Positions 42,014 through 50,645 of a stretch of 64,000 bases of DNA are shown here, piece after piece. The notes beneath the pieces are model-generated. The model saw only the letters and a program-made list of their open reading frames with translations. It was not told where the DNA came from and did not search any database. The translations under genes were made by a program, and so were the position numbers. Source of the DNA: Cnuibacter physcomitrellae (GTDB lineage Bacteria; Actinomycetota; Actinomycetes; Actinomycetales; Microbacteriaceae); assembly GCF_014640535.1 (NCBI RefSeq), contig NZ_BMHD01000001.1, forward strand, positions 2,482,214 to 2,546,213. Direction: 5' to 3'. Position 1 is the stretch's first letter. Every line of letters begins with the position of its first letter.

Positions 42014-43345
42014 ATGACCGTGACCGACCCGACCGCCGCGAGCGCGGCGACGCCCCTCGACGACCATCAGCGCTCCCGCCGCATCCGGAAGGTGATCCTC
42101 GCCGCCGGCGCCGGCCACTTCGTGGAGTGGTTCGACTTCGGCCTCTACGGCACGCTCGCGACGGTCATCGCCATCAACTTCTTCCAGCAGGGCGACCCCG
42201 GAGCCGCACTGCTCTCGGCGTTCGCGGTCTTCGGCGCCGGGTTCGTCATGCGGCCCCTCGGCGGGCTCTTCTTCGGCTCCCTGGGCGACCGGATGGGCCG
42301 CAAGTCCACGTTGGCCACCGTCATCCTCGTCACCTCGGGCGCCACGGTGGTGATGGGCCTGCTGCCCACGTACTCGATGGTGGGGCTGTGGGCGCCGCTC
42401 CTGCTGGTGCTGGTGCGTCTCGTGCAGGGCTTCGCCGCGGGCGGCGAGAGCTCGGGCGCGACGACGCTCCTCGCGGAGTACGCGCCGTCGAACCGCCGCG
42501 GCTTCGTGTCGAGCTTCGTCGACGTCTTCGGCTTCGCCGCCTTCGTCGTCGGCGCCGGCCTGGTGCTCCTCTTCACCTCGACCCTGGGTGCGGATGCGCT
42601 CAACAGCTGGGGGTGGCGCATCCTGTTCCTCCTGGCGCTGCCGCTCGGCCTCGCCGGGCTCTACCTGCGCTGGAAGCTCGAGGACACCCCGGAGTTCCAG
42701 GCGATCGAGAAGAAGGGCGAGGTCACGAAGTCGCCGCTGCGCACGTCGCTCCGCACGTCGTGGAAGGCGCTGCTGTTCTGCGTCGGCTTCGTCGTGATCA
42801 AGGCCGTCGGGCACTGGATCCTCCAGACCTTCATGCCGTCGTACCTGCAGACCACGCTCCACTACGACCAGACGACGAGCTACGCCGTCACCACGATCGG
42901 GCTCCTCGCCATCGCGGTCCTCGTGCCGTTCATGGGCCTGCTCAGCGACAGGATCGGACGCAAGCCGGTGATGATCGCGGGCTGCATCGGCTTCGTGGTG
43001 CTCACGTATCCGACGCTCATGCTCATGAACGCGGGCAACTTCTGGGCGGCGACGGCCGCGATGGTGCTGCTGGGCGTCTTCATGGCCGCCTACGACGGCG
43101 CCTCGAGCGCGGCGATGGCCGAGCTGTTCCCCACGAACATCCGCTACGGGTCGATGGCGATCGCCTACAACGTGTCGGTCGCGATCTTCGGCGGGATCAC
43201 GCCGTACTTCGCCGCCTTCCTGATCACCGCCTCCGGGAACCCGTTCGCACCGGCCTTCTACGTCATGGCCGCCGCCGCCGTGTCGCTGGTGGTCGTGCTG
43301 CGGGCTCGCGAGACGTTCCGCCTGCCGCTGCGGCAGCAGGCCTGA
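42014..43345 (+). CDS. MHS-family metabolite:H+ symporter
   Basis: 443-aa MFS member with the MHS hallmarks: AGAGHFVEWFDFGLYG near the N terminus, FFGSLGDRMGRKSTL (motif A), RLVQGFAAGGESSGATTLLAEYAPSNRRGF, and a repeat GLLSDRIGRKPVM in the second half. Substrates of this family include organic acids, proline/betaine and aromatic acids. ATG 42014 follows GGGAG. It diverges from the FAD oxidoreductase and precedes the epimerase pseudogene by 13 bp. Confidence 0.92.
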   Translation: MTVTDPTAASAATPLDDHQRSRRIRKVILAAGAGHFVEWFDFGLYGTLATVIAINFFQQGDPGAALLSAFAVFGAGFVMRPLGGLFFGSLGDRMGRKSTLATVILVTSGATVVMGLLPTYSMVGLWAPLLLVLVRLVQGFAAGGESSGATTLLAEYAPSNRRGFVSSFVDVFGFAAFVVGAGLVLLFTSTLGADALNSWGWRILFLLALPLGLAGLYLRWKLEDTPEFQAIEKKGEVTKSPLRTSLRTSWKALLFCVGFVVIKAVGHWILQTFMPSYLQTTLHYDQTTSYAVTTIGLLAIAVLVPFMGLLSDRIGRKPVMIAGCIGFVVLTYPTLMLMNAGNFWAATAAMVLLGVFMAAYDGASSAAMAELFPTNIRYGSMAIAYNVSVAIFGGITPYFAAFLITASGNPFAPAFYVMAAAAVSLVVVLRARETFRLPLRQQA

Positions 43346-43358
43346 GCGGGGCGATCGG

Positions 43359-44350
43359 ATGCGCATCGCCGTCACCGGAGCCTCCGGCCGCGTGGGTCGG
43401 GCCGTCGCCGCCGAGCTGAGCTCGCGGGGTCACGACGTCGTCGGGCTCGACCTCGTGCCGCCGCGCACACCTCTCGACGGGGTGGAGTACCTCGTCGGAG
43501 ACCTGTCCGACCTGCCGATCGCCGATCCCCGGCTCGCCGGCGTCGAGGCGGTCGCCCATCTCGGCGCGTTCATGTCGTGGTCGCCGGCCGACGCGGAACG
43601 CATCCTGTCGGCGAACACCGACGCCACGGTGCACCTCGTGCGGGCCCTCGAGGGCTCGGCGGTCCGCCGCTTCGTGCTCGCCAGCACGGGGGAGGTGTAC
43701 CCGGAGAACGCGCCCCAGTACCAGCCGCTCGACGAGGACCACCCCGGCTGCCGACCACCTGGTACGGCCTCAGCAAGGTGCTCGCGGAGGAGGTCGTGGC
43801 CTTCGCGGGCCGCACCCTCGACTGGTCGACCGTCGTGCTGCGCTTCTCGCACACGCAGGATCCGGCCGAGCTGCTCGACCCCGATTCCTTCTTCTCCGGG
43901 CCCCGGTTCTTCGCCTCGCGGCGCCTCGCCCGAGAGCGGGCGGCCGGGCACGCCGCCGTGGTGGCGGCGCTCGAGCCGTTCTCCGACGACGACTCGACGC
44001 TGCTCGTCGCCTCCCGTGAGGATGGTGCCCCCGTGCAGATGGGCATCCTGGGCACCCCCGACCTGGCCCACGGCGTGGTGCTCGCCCTCGAGGCGGAGAC
44101 GACGGGGCACGAGGTGATCGGCCTCGGACCCGACGAGCCGCTCGACCTCGGCGCCTTCGCCCGCGACCTCGCCGCGGCGGCCGGCCTCGGCACGGTCGAC
44201 GTGGTGCTGCCGGTCTCGGCGCCGAGCTACACGACGTCCAACGCCCGCGCGCGAGAGCTGCTCGGCTTCGAGCCCCGCCTCTCGCGCGACGACCTCATCC
44301 GCCTCGCGGTCGCCGCCCGCGCCGAGCGCCTCGCCGCCGCCCGCCGCTGA
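43359..44350 (+). pseudogene. NAD-dependent epimerase/dehydratase gene with a frameshift
   Basis: Frame 1 starts MRIAVTGASGRVGRAV (Rossmann NAD motif) and runs to about 43740 (LASTGEVYPENAP...DEDHPG). From about 43750 the protein continues one base out of register: PTTWYGLSKVLAEEVV (catalytic YxxxK) to the stop at 44350. Only a shift of -1 (one base missing, or two extra) in the CCCCGG... area around 43742-43757 breaks it. Both halves are otherwise intact and their join would give a normal extended SDR of about 330 aa. A recent mutation or a sequencing error fits equally. Confidence 0.85.
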
Positions 44351-44375
44351 GCGCGCCGCGGCGGGCACCCCGCGT

Positions 44376-44445
44376 CGCTTCAACACGGAAAACGCGCAAG
44401 TCCCCCCGTATACGCGGGGGCTCCGCCGGAATCCGTGACGAAGCG
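44376..44445. repeat. Nested palindromic element, family A copy (A1)
   Basis: 70-bp unit starting CGCTTCAACACGGA and ending TCCGTGACGAAGCG. Inside, CCCCCCGTATACGCGGGGG is itself a palindrome. It resembles the A2 copy (44529) at about 85% of positions by eye. Confidence 0.75.
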
Positions 44446-44528
44446 CCCGGTCCGCGCGACCCGGGATCCCGCTGACGGGCTGCCGGCGGCTACCCGACGT
44501 CGGCACCGGCCCGCGGACGTCCTCCCGC

Positions 44529-44598
44529 CGCCTCATCACGGAATACGCGCAAGTCCCCCGATACACGCAGGGACTCCGCCGAAATCCGTGACGAAGCG
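44529..44598. repeat. Nested palindromic element, family A copy (A2)
   Basis: 70-bp unit, the same length as A1, from CGCCTCATCACGGA to ATCCGTGACGAAGCG. ACGCGCAAGTCCCC is identical in A1 and A2. It starts 83 bp after A1, so the two form a direct tandem. Confidence 0.75.
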
Positions 44599-44678
44599 AC
44601 CACGTGAGCGCCTTCCAAGGGCGGGGCGACACCTCCATCGGCGCATATCGGTCCGGGCCGGGCGGCGCGGTGCCAATG

Positions 44679-44756
44679 CCGTTTTCAGGAGCGGCGGCCG
44701 TATTCAGGACATATCGCCCTGAAAGCGGGCGATCCGGCCCGGATCTCCTGAAAAGG
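44679..44756. repeat. Nested palindromic element, family C copy 2
   Basis: 78-bp unit. Outer arms CCGTTTTCAGGA and TCCTGAAAAGG. Inner CGTATTCAGGAC / CCCTGAAAGCGGGCG corresponds to the perfect stem of copy 1 but has drifted. Aligned by eye with copy 1, CCGTTTTCAGGA, TCAGGACA, ATCG and CCTGA are shared. Confidence 0.7.
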
Positions 44757-44807
44757 GGCCGCCGCTCCACGTCACAGACGGCGGTGGGCGGCTGGTCTGC
44801 CGGGCGC

Positions 44808-44950
44808 GCGCGAGGCGGCCGGACACTGCGGACGCCCAGGCTGGCAGCAGGCGCCGGGGAAAGCGCGAGGCGGCCGGACCATCCCGGCCGACGCAGGCTG
44901 ATGTCATGCGCCGGCGGGCAGGCGCGAAGCGGCACGGACCGCGGCCTCCC
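44808..44950. repeat. Imperfect tandem repeat, about 57 bp
   Basis: GCGCGAGGCGGCCGGAC begins at 44808 and 44863, and a degenerate GCGCGAAGCGGCACGGAC begins at 44922 (spacings 55 and 59 bp). CAGGCTG and GCGCCGG recur at the same offset in the first two units. It sits just before the 3' end of the YhgE/Pip gene. Confidence 0.5.
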
Positions 44951-44960
44951 GGGGCGGCGG

Positions 44961-47057
44961 TCAGGCGCCGGAGGGCGCCGGGGGAGGAGTGGTGAGGCCG
45001 CGGGACCCGTGGGGACCGACGACCGTGCCGGGGGTACGCGGGCCGTCCGCCGGGGGTGTCGCGGCGCGCTCCGCGTCGCGCGGTGCCGCGGGCGCGGGCA
45101 CCGCTCCGGAGACCAGGTCTCGCGACCGGGCCCGAGATGCCGCGACGAGGGCGAGCACGAGCCCGATGAGCGCGAACACCAGGAGCACGAGGGCCTCCTG
45201 CAGCACCGACAGCAGCGAGCCGCCCGTCGCGAGGAGCTGCATGCCCGTGATGGCATGCGACAGCGGCAGCACGGTCGCGAGCCCCGTGTAGGCGGGCGCA
45301 CTCAGCCCCGCCGGGATCACCACCGCGGCGGCGACCACCTGCACCACGACCAGGGCGAGCGACAGGATGCGCCCGCCCTGCCCGAGCAGCGCCACGAGCC
45401 CCTGGTGCAGCATCACGAACGACACCGCCATCACGAAGGCGAACACGACCGATCCGACAAGATGCGCCGGACGCACGCCCACCACGAGCAGGACGCCCGC
45501 GACGAGCGCCGCCTGAGCCGCACCGAGGAGCAGCGGCCACCTGAGCGCCGACACCACGACCCGCAGGGTGGATGCGGTGGACAGCAGCGCGGACCGCGTG
45601 AACGGCATGAGCACCAGGTACAGCACCAGCGCCCCGATCCACAGGGCGACCGGAACCGCCACGGCCGAGATCGCCGCGCCCGCGCCGGGCAGCGCGGACA
45701 CGTCGGACGTGCTCGTCACGACGGGCTGCGCCACGACGGTGGCGACGGACTTGGCCTTGTCGGGGGTGTAGGTGGGGATCTGCGCGACCGCCTGGTCGAG
45801 GCCGTTCGCCAGGCCGGTCAGGCCGGTCGAGATCTGGCTCGCCCCGCCCGCGAGCTGGTCGGTGCCGGTCGCCAACTGGCCGAGTCCGTCGGCAAGCCCC
45901 GCCGTGCCGGTGGCGATGCCCGCGGCACCTGTGGCTGCGTCCTGGAGACCGGTGGACAGCAAGGGGAGATCGTCGGCGAACTCCTGCGCACCGCCCGTCA
46001 CGAGGCCCGAGCCGTACTCGAGCACGTCTCCGCCGAGCGAGTCGAACACCAGCCCGCCCGAGATCAGGGCGGCGCCCGCGGCCGTGCCGTCGATGTCGTC
46101 GGCGAGGTCGTCGAGCTTCTGAGCTGTCGCGGGGTCGCTGACCCCCTTGGCGATCTCCCTGAGCTGCGCCGCCTGCGCCGCCTGATCGGAGGCGAGCGTG
46201 CCCACCTGCTGCGACTTCGTCGTCACGGCGTCGCGCATCAGGCCGATGCCGCTGGTGACCAGCGAGCTGCCATCGGCCAGGTACCCGGCGTAGGTGGGGA
46301 GGTCGGTGGTCGCCGAGGCGATCTGCTGCATGATGCCGGCGTAGGCCTGCGCACCCGTGTTGAGCTCACCGGCGCCATCGGCGGCCTTGTGGAGGTTGGT
46401 GGCCAGTTCGCCCGCACCCGAGGCGAGCGTGCTCTGGTACCCCGCCAGCTCGCCGGCGCCGCTCGCCGCGGGCTGAAGGGAGCTCTGGATCGAGGTGAAG
46501 CCGCCGAGCGTGGTCTGGACGAACTGCTCGGTCACCGTGCTCGACAGCGCCGCCTGCAGGTTCACCGAGAGCGCCGAGGCGAGGAGCTCGCCGACGTAGC
46601 TGCCCGCGCCGTTCGTCTGCACCTGCAGCTGCGCCTGCACGGGATCGCTGCTCGAGAGCGACACGTACGACTTCGAGAAGTCGCCGGGGATGGTGACGAC
46701 CGCGCTGAACCGGCCCGAGGCGAGACCATCGGATGCGGTCCCCGCGTCGGTCACGGTCCAGTCGAATCCCGTGGCCGAGCCGCTCGAGGTGAGCTGGCTG
46801 ACGAGCAGCTTGCCCGCGAGCACAGGGGTCTGGGTGCCGTTCTGATCGACGTTGACGAGCTGGTCGTCGTTGACGATCGCGGCCGGGAGCACCGTGGGGC
46901 TCGACGCCGATCCGCGGTCGGATTCCTGGATCGCGGAGACGGAGACGCCCGCCACCACGAGAGGCGTGAGGACCGCCAGCACGAGGACGACCGTGCGGGC
47001 GAACGGCGACAGGGCGCGGAGGTCACCGCGTCGGGTGAGTGCCTTCAACCGGTTCAC
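44961..47057 (-). CDS. YhgE/Pip-domain membrane protein
   Basis: 698 aa. One N-terminal transmembrane helix (about 22-44), a long extracytoplasmic domain with many GxxELxxGxxxLA / ATGAAGIATG repeats (about 190-430) typical of the YhgE/Pip (phage infection protein) family, then five or six C-terminal helices (about 455-640) and a Pro-rich tail. The repeats should form long alpha-helical stalk structures. The GTG start overlaps the MMPL gene stop by 4 bp (47054-47057), so the two work together, presumably in export across the envelope. Confidence 0.9.
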   Translation of the reverse strand: MNRLKALTRRGDLRALSPFARTVVLVLAVLTPLVVAGVSVSAIQESDRGSASSPTVLPAAIVNDDQLVNVDQNGTQTPVLAGKLLVSQLTSSGSATGFDWTVTDAGTASDGLASGRFSAVVTIPGDFSKSYVSLSSSDPVQAQLQVQTNGAGSYVGELLASALSVNLQAALSSTVTEQFVQTTLGGFTSIQSSLQPAASGAGELAGYQSTLASGAGELATNLHKAADGAGELNTGAQAYAGIMQQIASATTDLPTYAGYLADGSSLVTSGIGLMRDAVTTKSQQVGTLASDQAAQAAQLREIAKGVSDPATAQKLDDLADDIDGTAAGAALISGGLVFDSLGGDVLEYGSGLVTGGAQEFADDLPLLSTGLQDAATGAAGIATGTAGLADGLGQLATGTDQLAGGASQISTGLTGLANGLDQAVAQIPTYTPDKAKSVATVVAQPVVTSTSDVSALPGAGAAISAVAVPVALWIGALVLYLVLMPFTRSALLSTASTLRVVVSALRWPLLLGAAQAALVAGVLLVVGVRPAHLVGSVVFAFVMAVSFVMLHQGLVALLGQGGRILSLALVVVQVVAAAVVIPAGLSAPAYTGLATVLPLSHAITGMQLLATGGSLLSVLQEALVLLVFALIGLVLALVAASRARSRDLVSGAVPAPAAPRDAERAATPPADGPRTPGTVVGPHGSRGLTTPPPAPSGA

Positions 47058-50000
47058 GCGGTCACCTCCTCTCTGCTGTCGTCCGATCCGATCCTGTCCT
47101 GCGCCCGCCCTTCACCTGGTGGGGCGGAGCGGATCTGTGGAGAGCTCGACGGCGGAGGGGTCAGGTGCAGGACTCGCACCTCGCGTCCCGGAACGCTCCA
47201 CCTGTCGGCATCGTCCGCTCTGGTCGCGACCACGACGGTGGTGGCGAGCGACACGGCCCGGTCGATCGCGGCGAGGTCGAGCCCGGACCCTGAGCCCGCC
47301 GGACCGGTGAGGTCGACGGCGACCAGGGCGGCTCGCCTCGGCACGGCGCTGAGCACGTCCGTCTCGCGACCGGGCCGCCCCGCGTCGCCGGGGTCGGACA
47401 GCAGCAGCGCCGCCTCCCGCCGCAGGCGGCTCGCCGAGTAGGGGAGGGGGTGGCCGAGCACGACCGCGTGACCCGACTCGACGTGCTGCCGTCCGGTGAG
47501 GGCAGCGGCCACGGCGAGCGGATCGGTGCCCGCGGGTCCGGTCACGAGGACCACGTCGCCGGGGCCGGCCGTCACGGTCAGCGGACCCGCGCCCGAGCCG
47601 GCGACCACGGCGTCCTCGAGGGCGATCACGAAGTCCGGCTGATCGTGCGCGATCGGCTCGAGTCCCGCCTCGTCTCCGAGGAGGAGTGCATCGATGCCCT
47701 CGGGCGCCCCCTCGTCGGCTCCCTCCCGCTCCACTCGCCCCTCGCCGGCAGGAGCACTCGTACCCGCCGCGCCCGCACCGGCAGCACCCGCACCCGCCGC
47801 ACCCGACCCGGCAGCACCCGCACCCGCAGTACCCGCGCCCGCCGCACCCGCACTCGCGCCCGAAGCACCGGCGACGCCCGCACCCGAAGCACCGACGGCA
47901 CCCGCGCCGCCCCCGCCGGCAGCGGTACCCGCACCCGCACCCGCGGGGCGCCACGCCGCCGCGGCGAGCATGTGCCGCACCCGCTCACCCTCGAGGTCGA
48001 CGTCGGGCAGCCGTCGCGCGAGCGGCGCGGGGAGCGCCCACGCCAACCGCCCGAGCAGCATCATGACGGCCGGGATGAGCGTCATCCGCACCACGAACGC
48101 GTCGAGGAAGACCCCCACCGCGAGCGCGAGCGCGATCGGCTGCAGGATCGCGTTGCCCCCGGGCACGAACGACGCGAACACGGCGAACATGATGCACGCC
48201 GCCGCCGTCACCACACGCGCCGCGCCCGAGAACCCGTCGACCACCGCGCGGTGCGCGTCGCCGTGCTCCACGAACTCCTCACGCATCTTCGACACGAGGA
48301 ACACCTCGTAGTCCATCGCCAGCCCGAAGAGCACCGCCATCACGAGGATCGGCATGAAGCTGATCACCGGGCCGACCTTGGCGACGGTGAGCGCATCCGC
48401 CAGCCAGCCCCACTCGAAGATCGCGGTCGTCACACCGAAGGAGGCGACGACCGAGAGCAGGTAGCCGACAGTGGCGGAGAGCGGAACCGCGAGCGAGCGG
48501 AACACGATGGTCAGCAGCACGATGCACAGCCCGACCACGACGAGCGCGAAGGGGAGGAGCGCATCCGACAGCCGCTGCGAGACGTCGATCCCGAGCGCCG
48601 TCTGGCCGGTCACCTGGTACGGGAAGCCGTTCGCGTCCTCGAACGAGCCGGCCTTGTCGCGGATGGACTGCACCAGCTGGACGGTCTGCTCGCTGTCGGG
48701 CGACGAGTCGGGGATGATCGACACGATCGCCATGTCGGCGGTGGCGTTGGGGATCGCCTGGCTGACCGACGCGACGTCGGGCAGGCCGGCGAACTCGTCG
48801 TGCAGGGCGGTGAGGGCCTTGCTGATGTCGAGCGTCTTGCTGATGTCGGCGGTGACGAGGAGCGGACCGTTGAAGCCCGGTCCGAAGCCCTGCGAGAGCA
48901 GGTCGTACCCCTGGCGCGACTCCGAACCGGGCGGGTTGTAGCCCGCATCCGGCAGCGTCAGGCGCATCTGCGTCGCGGGCACGGCGAGGATGAGGAGGCC
49001 CAGCACCGTCGCGACCACGGTGATGATGGGACGGGCGGTGACGAGGCGCACCCACCTCCGGGCAAGGGTCGGACGCCCGCCGGGGCCCGCGAGCTCGCGG
49101 CGGGCGGCCCGCGAGGTGGGCTTGGGGATGAGGAGCCGTCCGAACAGGGCCAGCAGCGCAGGCAGGAGCGTCACCGCCACGATGACCGCGCACACCACGG
49201 CGATCGCCGCGCCGATCCCCATGACCGTGAGGAAGGGGATCTGCACCACGGCCAGCCCGAGCAGCGCGATGATCACGGTCAGTCCGGCGAACACCACCGC
49301 GCTCCCCGCGGTCGCCACCGCCATGGCGATCGACTCCCTCACCGGGACCCCGCGTGCGAGCTGCGATCGGTGGCGGGAGACGATGAAGAGGGCGTAGTCG
49401 ATGCCCACCGCGAGACCGAGCATCGTCGCCAGGAGAGGAGCCGTGGAGGAGATCGTGGCGAAGCCGGACGCGATGGTGATCGACATCGACGCCAGGCCCA
49501 CGCCGATCAGCGCGGTGACCAGCGGCATCCCGGCCGCGAGCAGCGATCCGAAGGTGATGACGAGCACGACGAACGCCACGACGAGACCGATGGCCTCGGT
49601 GTAGTCGACGCCGGCCTCGGGCGGATCGGTGACCCCCGCGAACCCGACCGTCACGCCGTCGGTCGAGGCGACGTCGCCCGCCGAGATGATCGCGTCGGTG
49701 TCGTGCTCGGTGAGCGAGGTGGAGGGCACGTCGTACTGGACGTTCGCATAGGCCATCGAGCCGTCGGAGGCGATCTGCGCGTCCGCATCCTTGTCCCACG
49801 GCCCGGTCACCATCGACACGTGGTCGAGGGTCTTGAGCTGGGCGATCGAGTCGTCGATCTGCGACTCGAAGGCGGTGATCTGCTGGCCCTGCGGGGCGAC
49901 GTAGATCACCTTGGATGCGGCGCCGCTGGCCTGCGGGAAGCGCTGCTCGAGCATGTCGAGCGCGTTCTGGGACTGGGTGCCGGGGATCGAGAAGGACGAC

Positions 50001-50125
50001 ACGAGCGTGCCGCCCAGCAGCTGGGCCCCGCCGACGGCGAGTCCCAGCACGATCACCCAGCCCACGATGACCAGGATGTGGAAGCGTGCGGCGAACGCGC
50101 CTACGCGGTAGAGCAGTGTCGCCAT
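47054..50125 (-). CDS. MMPL/RND-type transporter fused to a degenerate NTPase-like domain
   Basis: 1023 aa. Residues 1-735 are an MMPL-type exporter with 12 helices, the GLAVGIDYALFIVSRHR and LFGLAMDYEVFLVSKMREEF motifs with conserved Asp residues. Residues about 727-790 are an Ala/Gly-rich linker encoded by a low-complexity GC repeat. Residues about 850-1000 look like an ABC/P-loop domain that has lost its lysine: VLVTGPAGTDPLAVAAALTG in place of GxxGxGKST, with no signature motif. The last part may have become a regulatory or binding domain. Coupled to YhgE/Pip downstream. Confidence 0.88.
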   Translation of the reverse strand: MATLLYRVGAFAARFHILVIVGWVIVLGLAVGGAQLLGGTLVSSFSIPGTQSQNALDMLEQRFPQASGAASKVIYVAPQGQQITAFESQIDDSIAQLKTLDHVSMVTGPWDKDADAQIASDGSMAYANVQYDVPSTSLTEHDTDAIISAGDVASTDGVTVGFAGVTDPPEAGVDYTEAIGLVVAFVVLVITFGSLLAAGMPLVTALIGVGLASMSITIASGFATISSTAPLLATMLGLAVGIDYALFIVSRHRSQLARGVPVRESIAMAVATAGSAVVFAGLTVIIALLGLAVVQIPFLTVMGIGAAIAVVCAVIVAVTLLPALLALFGRLLIPKPTSRAARRELAGPGGRPTLARRWVRLVTARPIITVVATVLGLLILAVPATQMRLTLPDAGYNPPGSESRQGYDLLSQGFGPGFNGPLLVTADISKTLDISKALTALHDEFAGLPDVASVSQAIPNATADMAIVSIIPDSSPDSEQTVQLVQSIRDKAGSFEDANGFPYQVTGQTALGIDVSQRLSDALLPFALVVVGLCIVLLTIVFRSLAVPLSATVGYLLSVVASFGVTTAIFEWGWLADALTVAKVGPVISFMPILVMAVLFGLAMDYEVFLVSKMREEFVEHGDAHRAVVDGFSGAARVVTAAACIMFAVFASFVPGGNAILQPIALALAVGVFLDAFVVRMTLIPAVMMLLGRLAWALPAPLARRLPDVDLEGERVRHMLAAAAWRPAGAGAGTAAGGGGAGAVGASGAGVAGASGASAGAAGAGTAGAGAAGSGAAGAGAAGAGAAGTSAPAGEGRVEREGADEGAPEGIDALLLGDEAGLEPIAHDQPDFVIALEDAVVAGSGAGPLTVTAGPGDVVLVTGPAGTDPLAVAAALTGRQHVESGHAVVLGHPLPYSASRLRREAALLLSDPGDAGRPGRETDVLSAVPRRAALVAVDLTGPAGSGSGLDLAAIDRAVSLATTVVVATRADDADRWSVPGREVRVLHLTPPPSSSPQIRSAPPGEGRAQDRIGSDDSREEVTA

Positions 50126-50162
50126 CGGATCGGGTCCCTCCGTGTGGCAACAGTAGCGGGTA

Positions 50163-50205
50163 CGCAGACGCCCCGTCGGGCGTTGACCCGAACGGGGCGT
50201 CTGCG
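50163..50205 (-). terminator. Hairpin downstream of the DUF4190 gene
   Basis: CGCAGACGCCCCGT (50163-50176) pairs perfectly with ACGGGGCGTCTGCG (50192-50205); the loop contains a small CGGG/CCCG stem. It lies 20 bp beyond the stop of the 50226-50525 gene. The strong stem fits a terminator even though a clear T-run is absent. Confidence 0.6.
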
Positions 50206-50225
50206 ATCAAGCGATCAGGCGCTGA

Positions 50226-50525
50226 TCAGTACGTGCTGTAGGTCGCGGACGAGGCGACGAGCGCGATGGCTGCGATGATGTAGATGATCGTGAAGGCGAT
50301 GGCGACGAAGCCGATGATGATGCCGGCGATCGCGAGGCCGCGACCCTTCTCGCCCGTCTTCTTGATCTGCGACAGGGCGATGAAGCCCACGATGATCCCA
50401 CCCAGGGACACGAAGAACGACAGGATGAACCCGACGATCGCGAGGGTGTTGTACTTCGGCTCGCCGTAGGGTGCGGCGGCACCGTACTGCGGCTGGTTGT
50501 AGGCGGGAGGCTGCTGCTCGGTCAT
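50226..50525 (-). CDS. DUF4190 two-helix membrane protein
   Basis: 99 aa. N-terminal Pro/Gln/Tyr-rich segment (QQPPAYNQPQYG...), then the DUF4190 pattern: two transmembrane helices (about 27-48 and 62-88) around the cytoplasmic loop SQIKKTGEKGRGLAIAGII. Function unknown. It is adjacent to a longer paralogue (50646). ATG 50525 follows a GGGGA at good spacing. Confidence 0.88.
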   Translation of the reverse strand: MTEQQPPAYNQPQYGAAAPYGEPKYNTLAIVGFILSFFVSLGGIIVGFIALSQIKKTGEKGRGLAIAGIIIGFVAIAFTIIYIIAAIALVASSATYSTY

Positions 50526-50645
50526 GTCGTTCCCCTTGTCTGGCCCGCATCGGGCTCATCGTCACGCCCGGATGGGCCGAGCATCACTATGGCAGGGGTG
50601 ATGTGCGACCCGCAACGGAGCATGACACTCCGAGTCTCGTCCGCG

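Larger units (their letters stand above)
44351..44960. other. 610-bp intergenic region carrying repeat elements
   Basis: No convincing gene is visible between the epimerase stop and the YhgE/Pip stop. The region holds two family A elements (44376-44445, 44529-44598), one family C element (44679-44756) and a tandem 55-59-bp repeat (about 44808-44950). Open frames crossing it have no coding signature. Confidence 0.6.

Noticed and set aside
44376-44598. Two similar 70-bp units: possible CRISPR repeats
   Set aside because: Units are long, palindromic, separated by one 83-bp stretch, without a repeat-spacer ladder or cas genes.
44604-47441. 945-codon open frame opposite YhgE/Pip
   Set aside because: Shadow of the YhgE/Pip gene on the other strand, rich in Arg, Glu and His, and running through repeat DNA.
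47755-47945. GC-repeat tract: possible CRISPR or satellite array
   Set aside because: It is an in-frame linker within the MMPL gene, with irregular period.
47450-50278. 942-codon open frame opposite the MMPL gene
   Set aside because: Shadow frame with a highly charged, repetitive protein; the MMPL gene in the other strand has clear family motifs.
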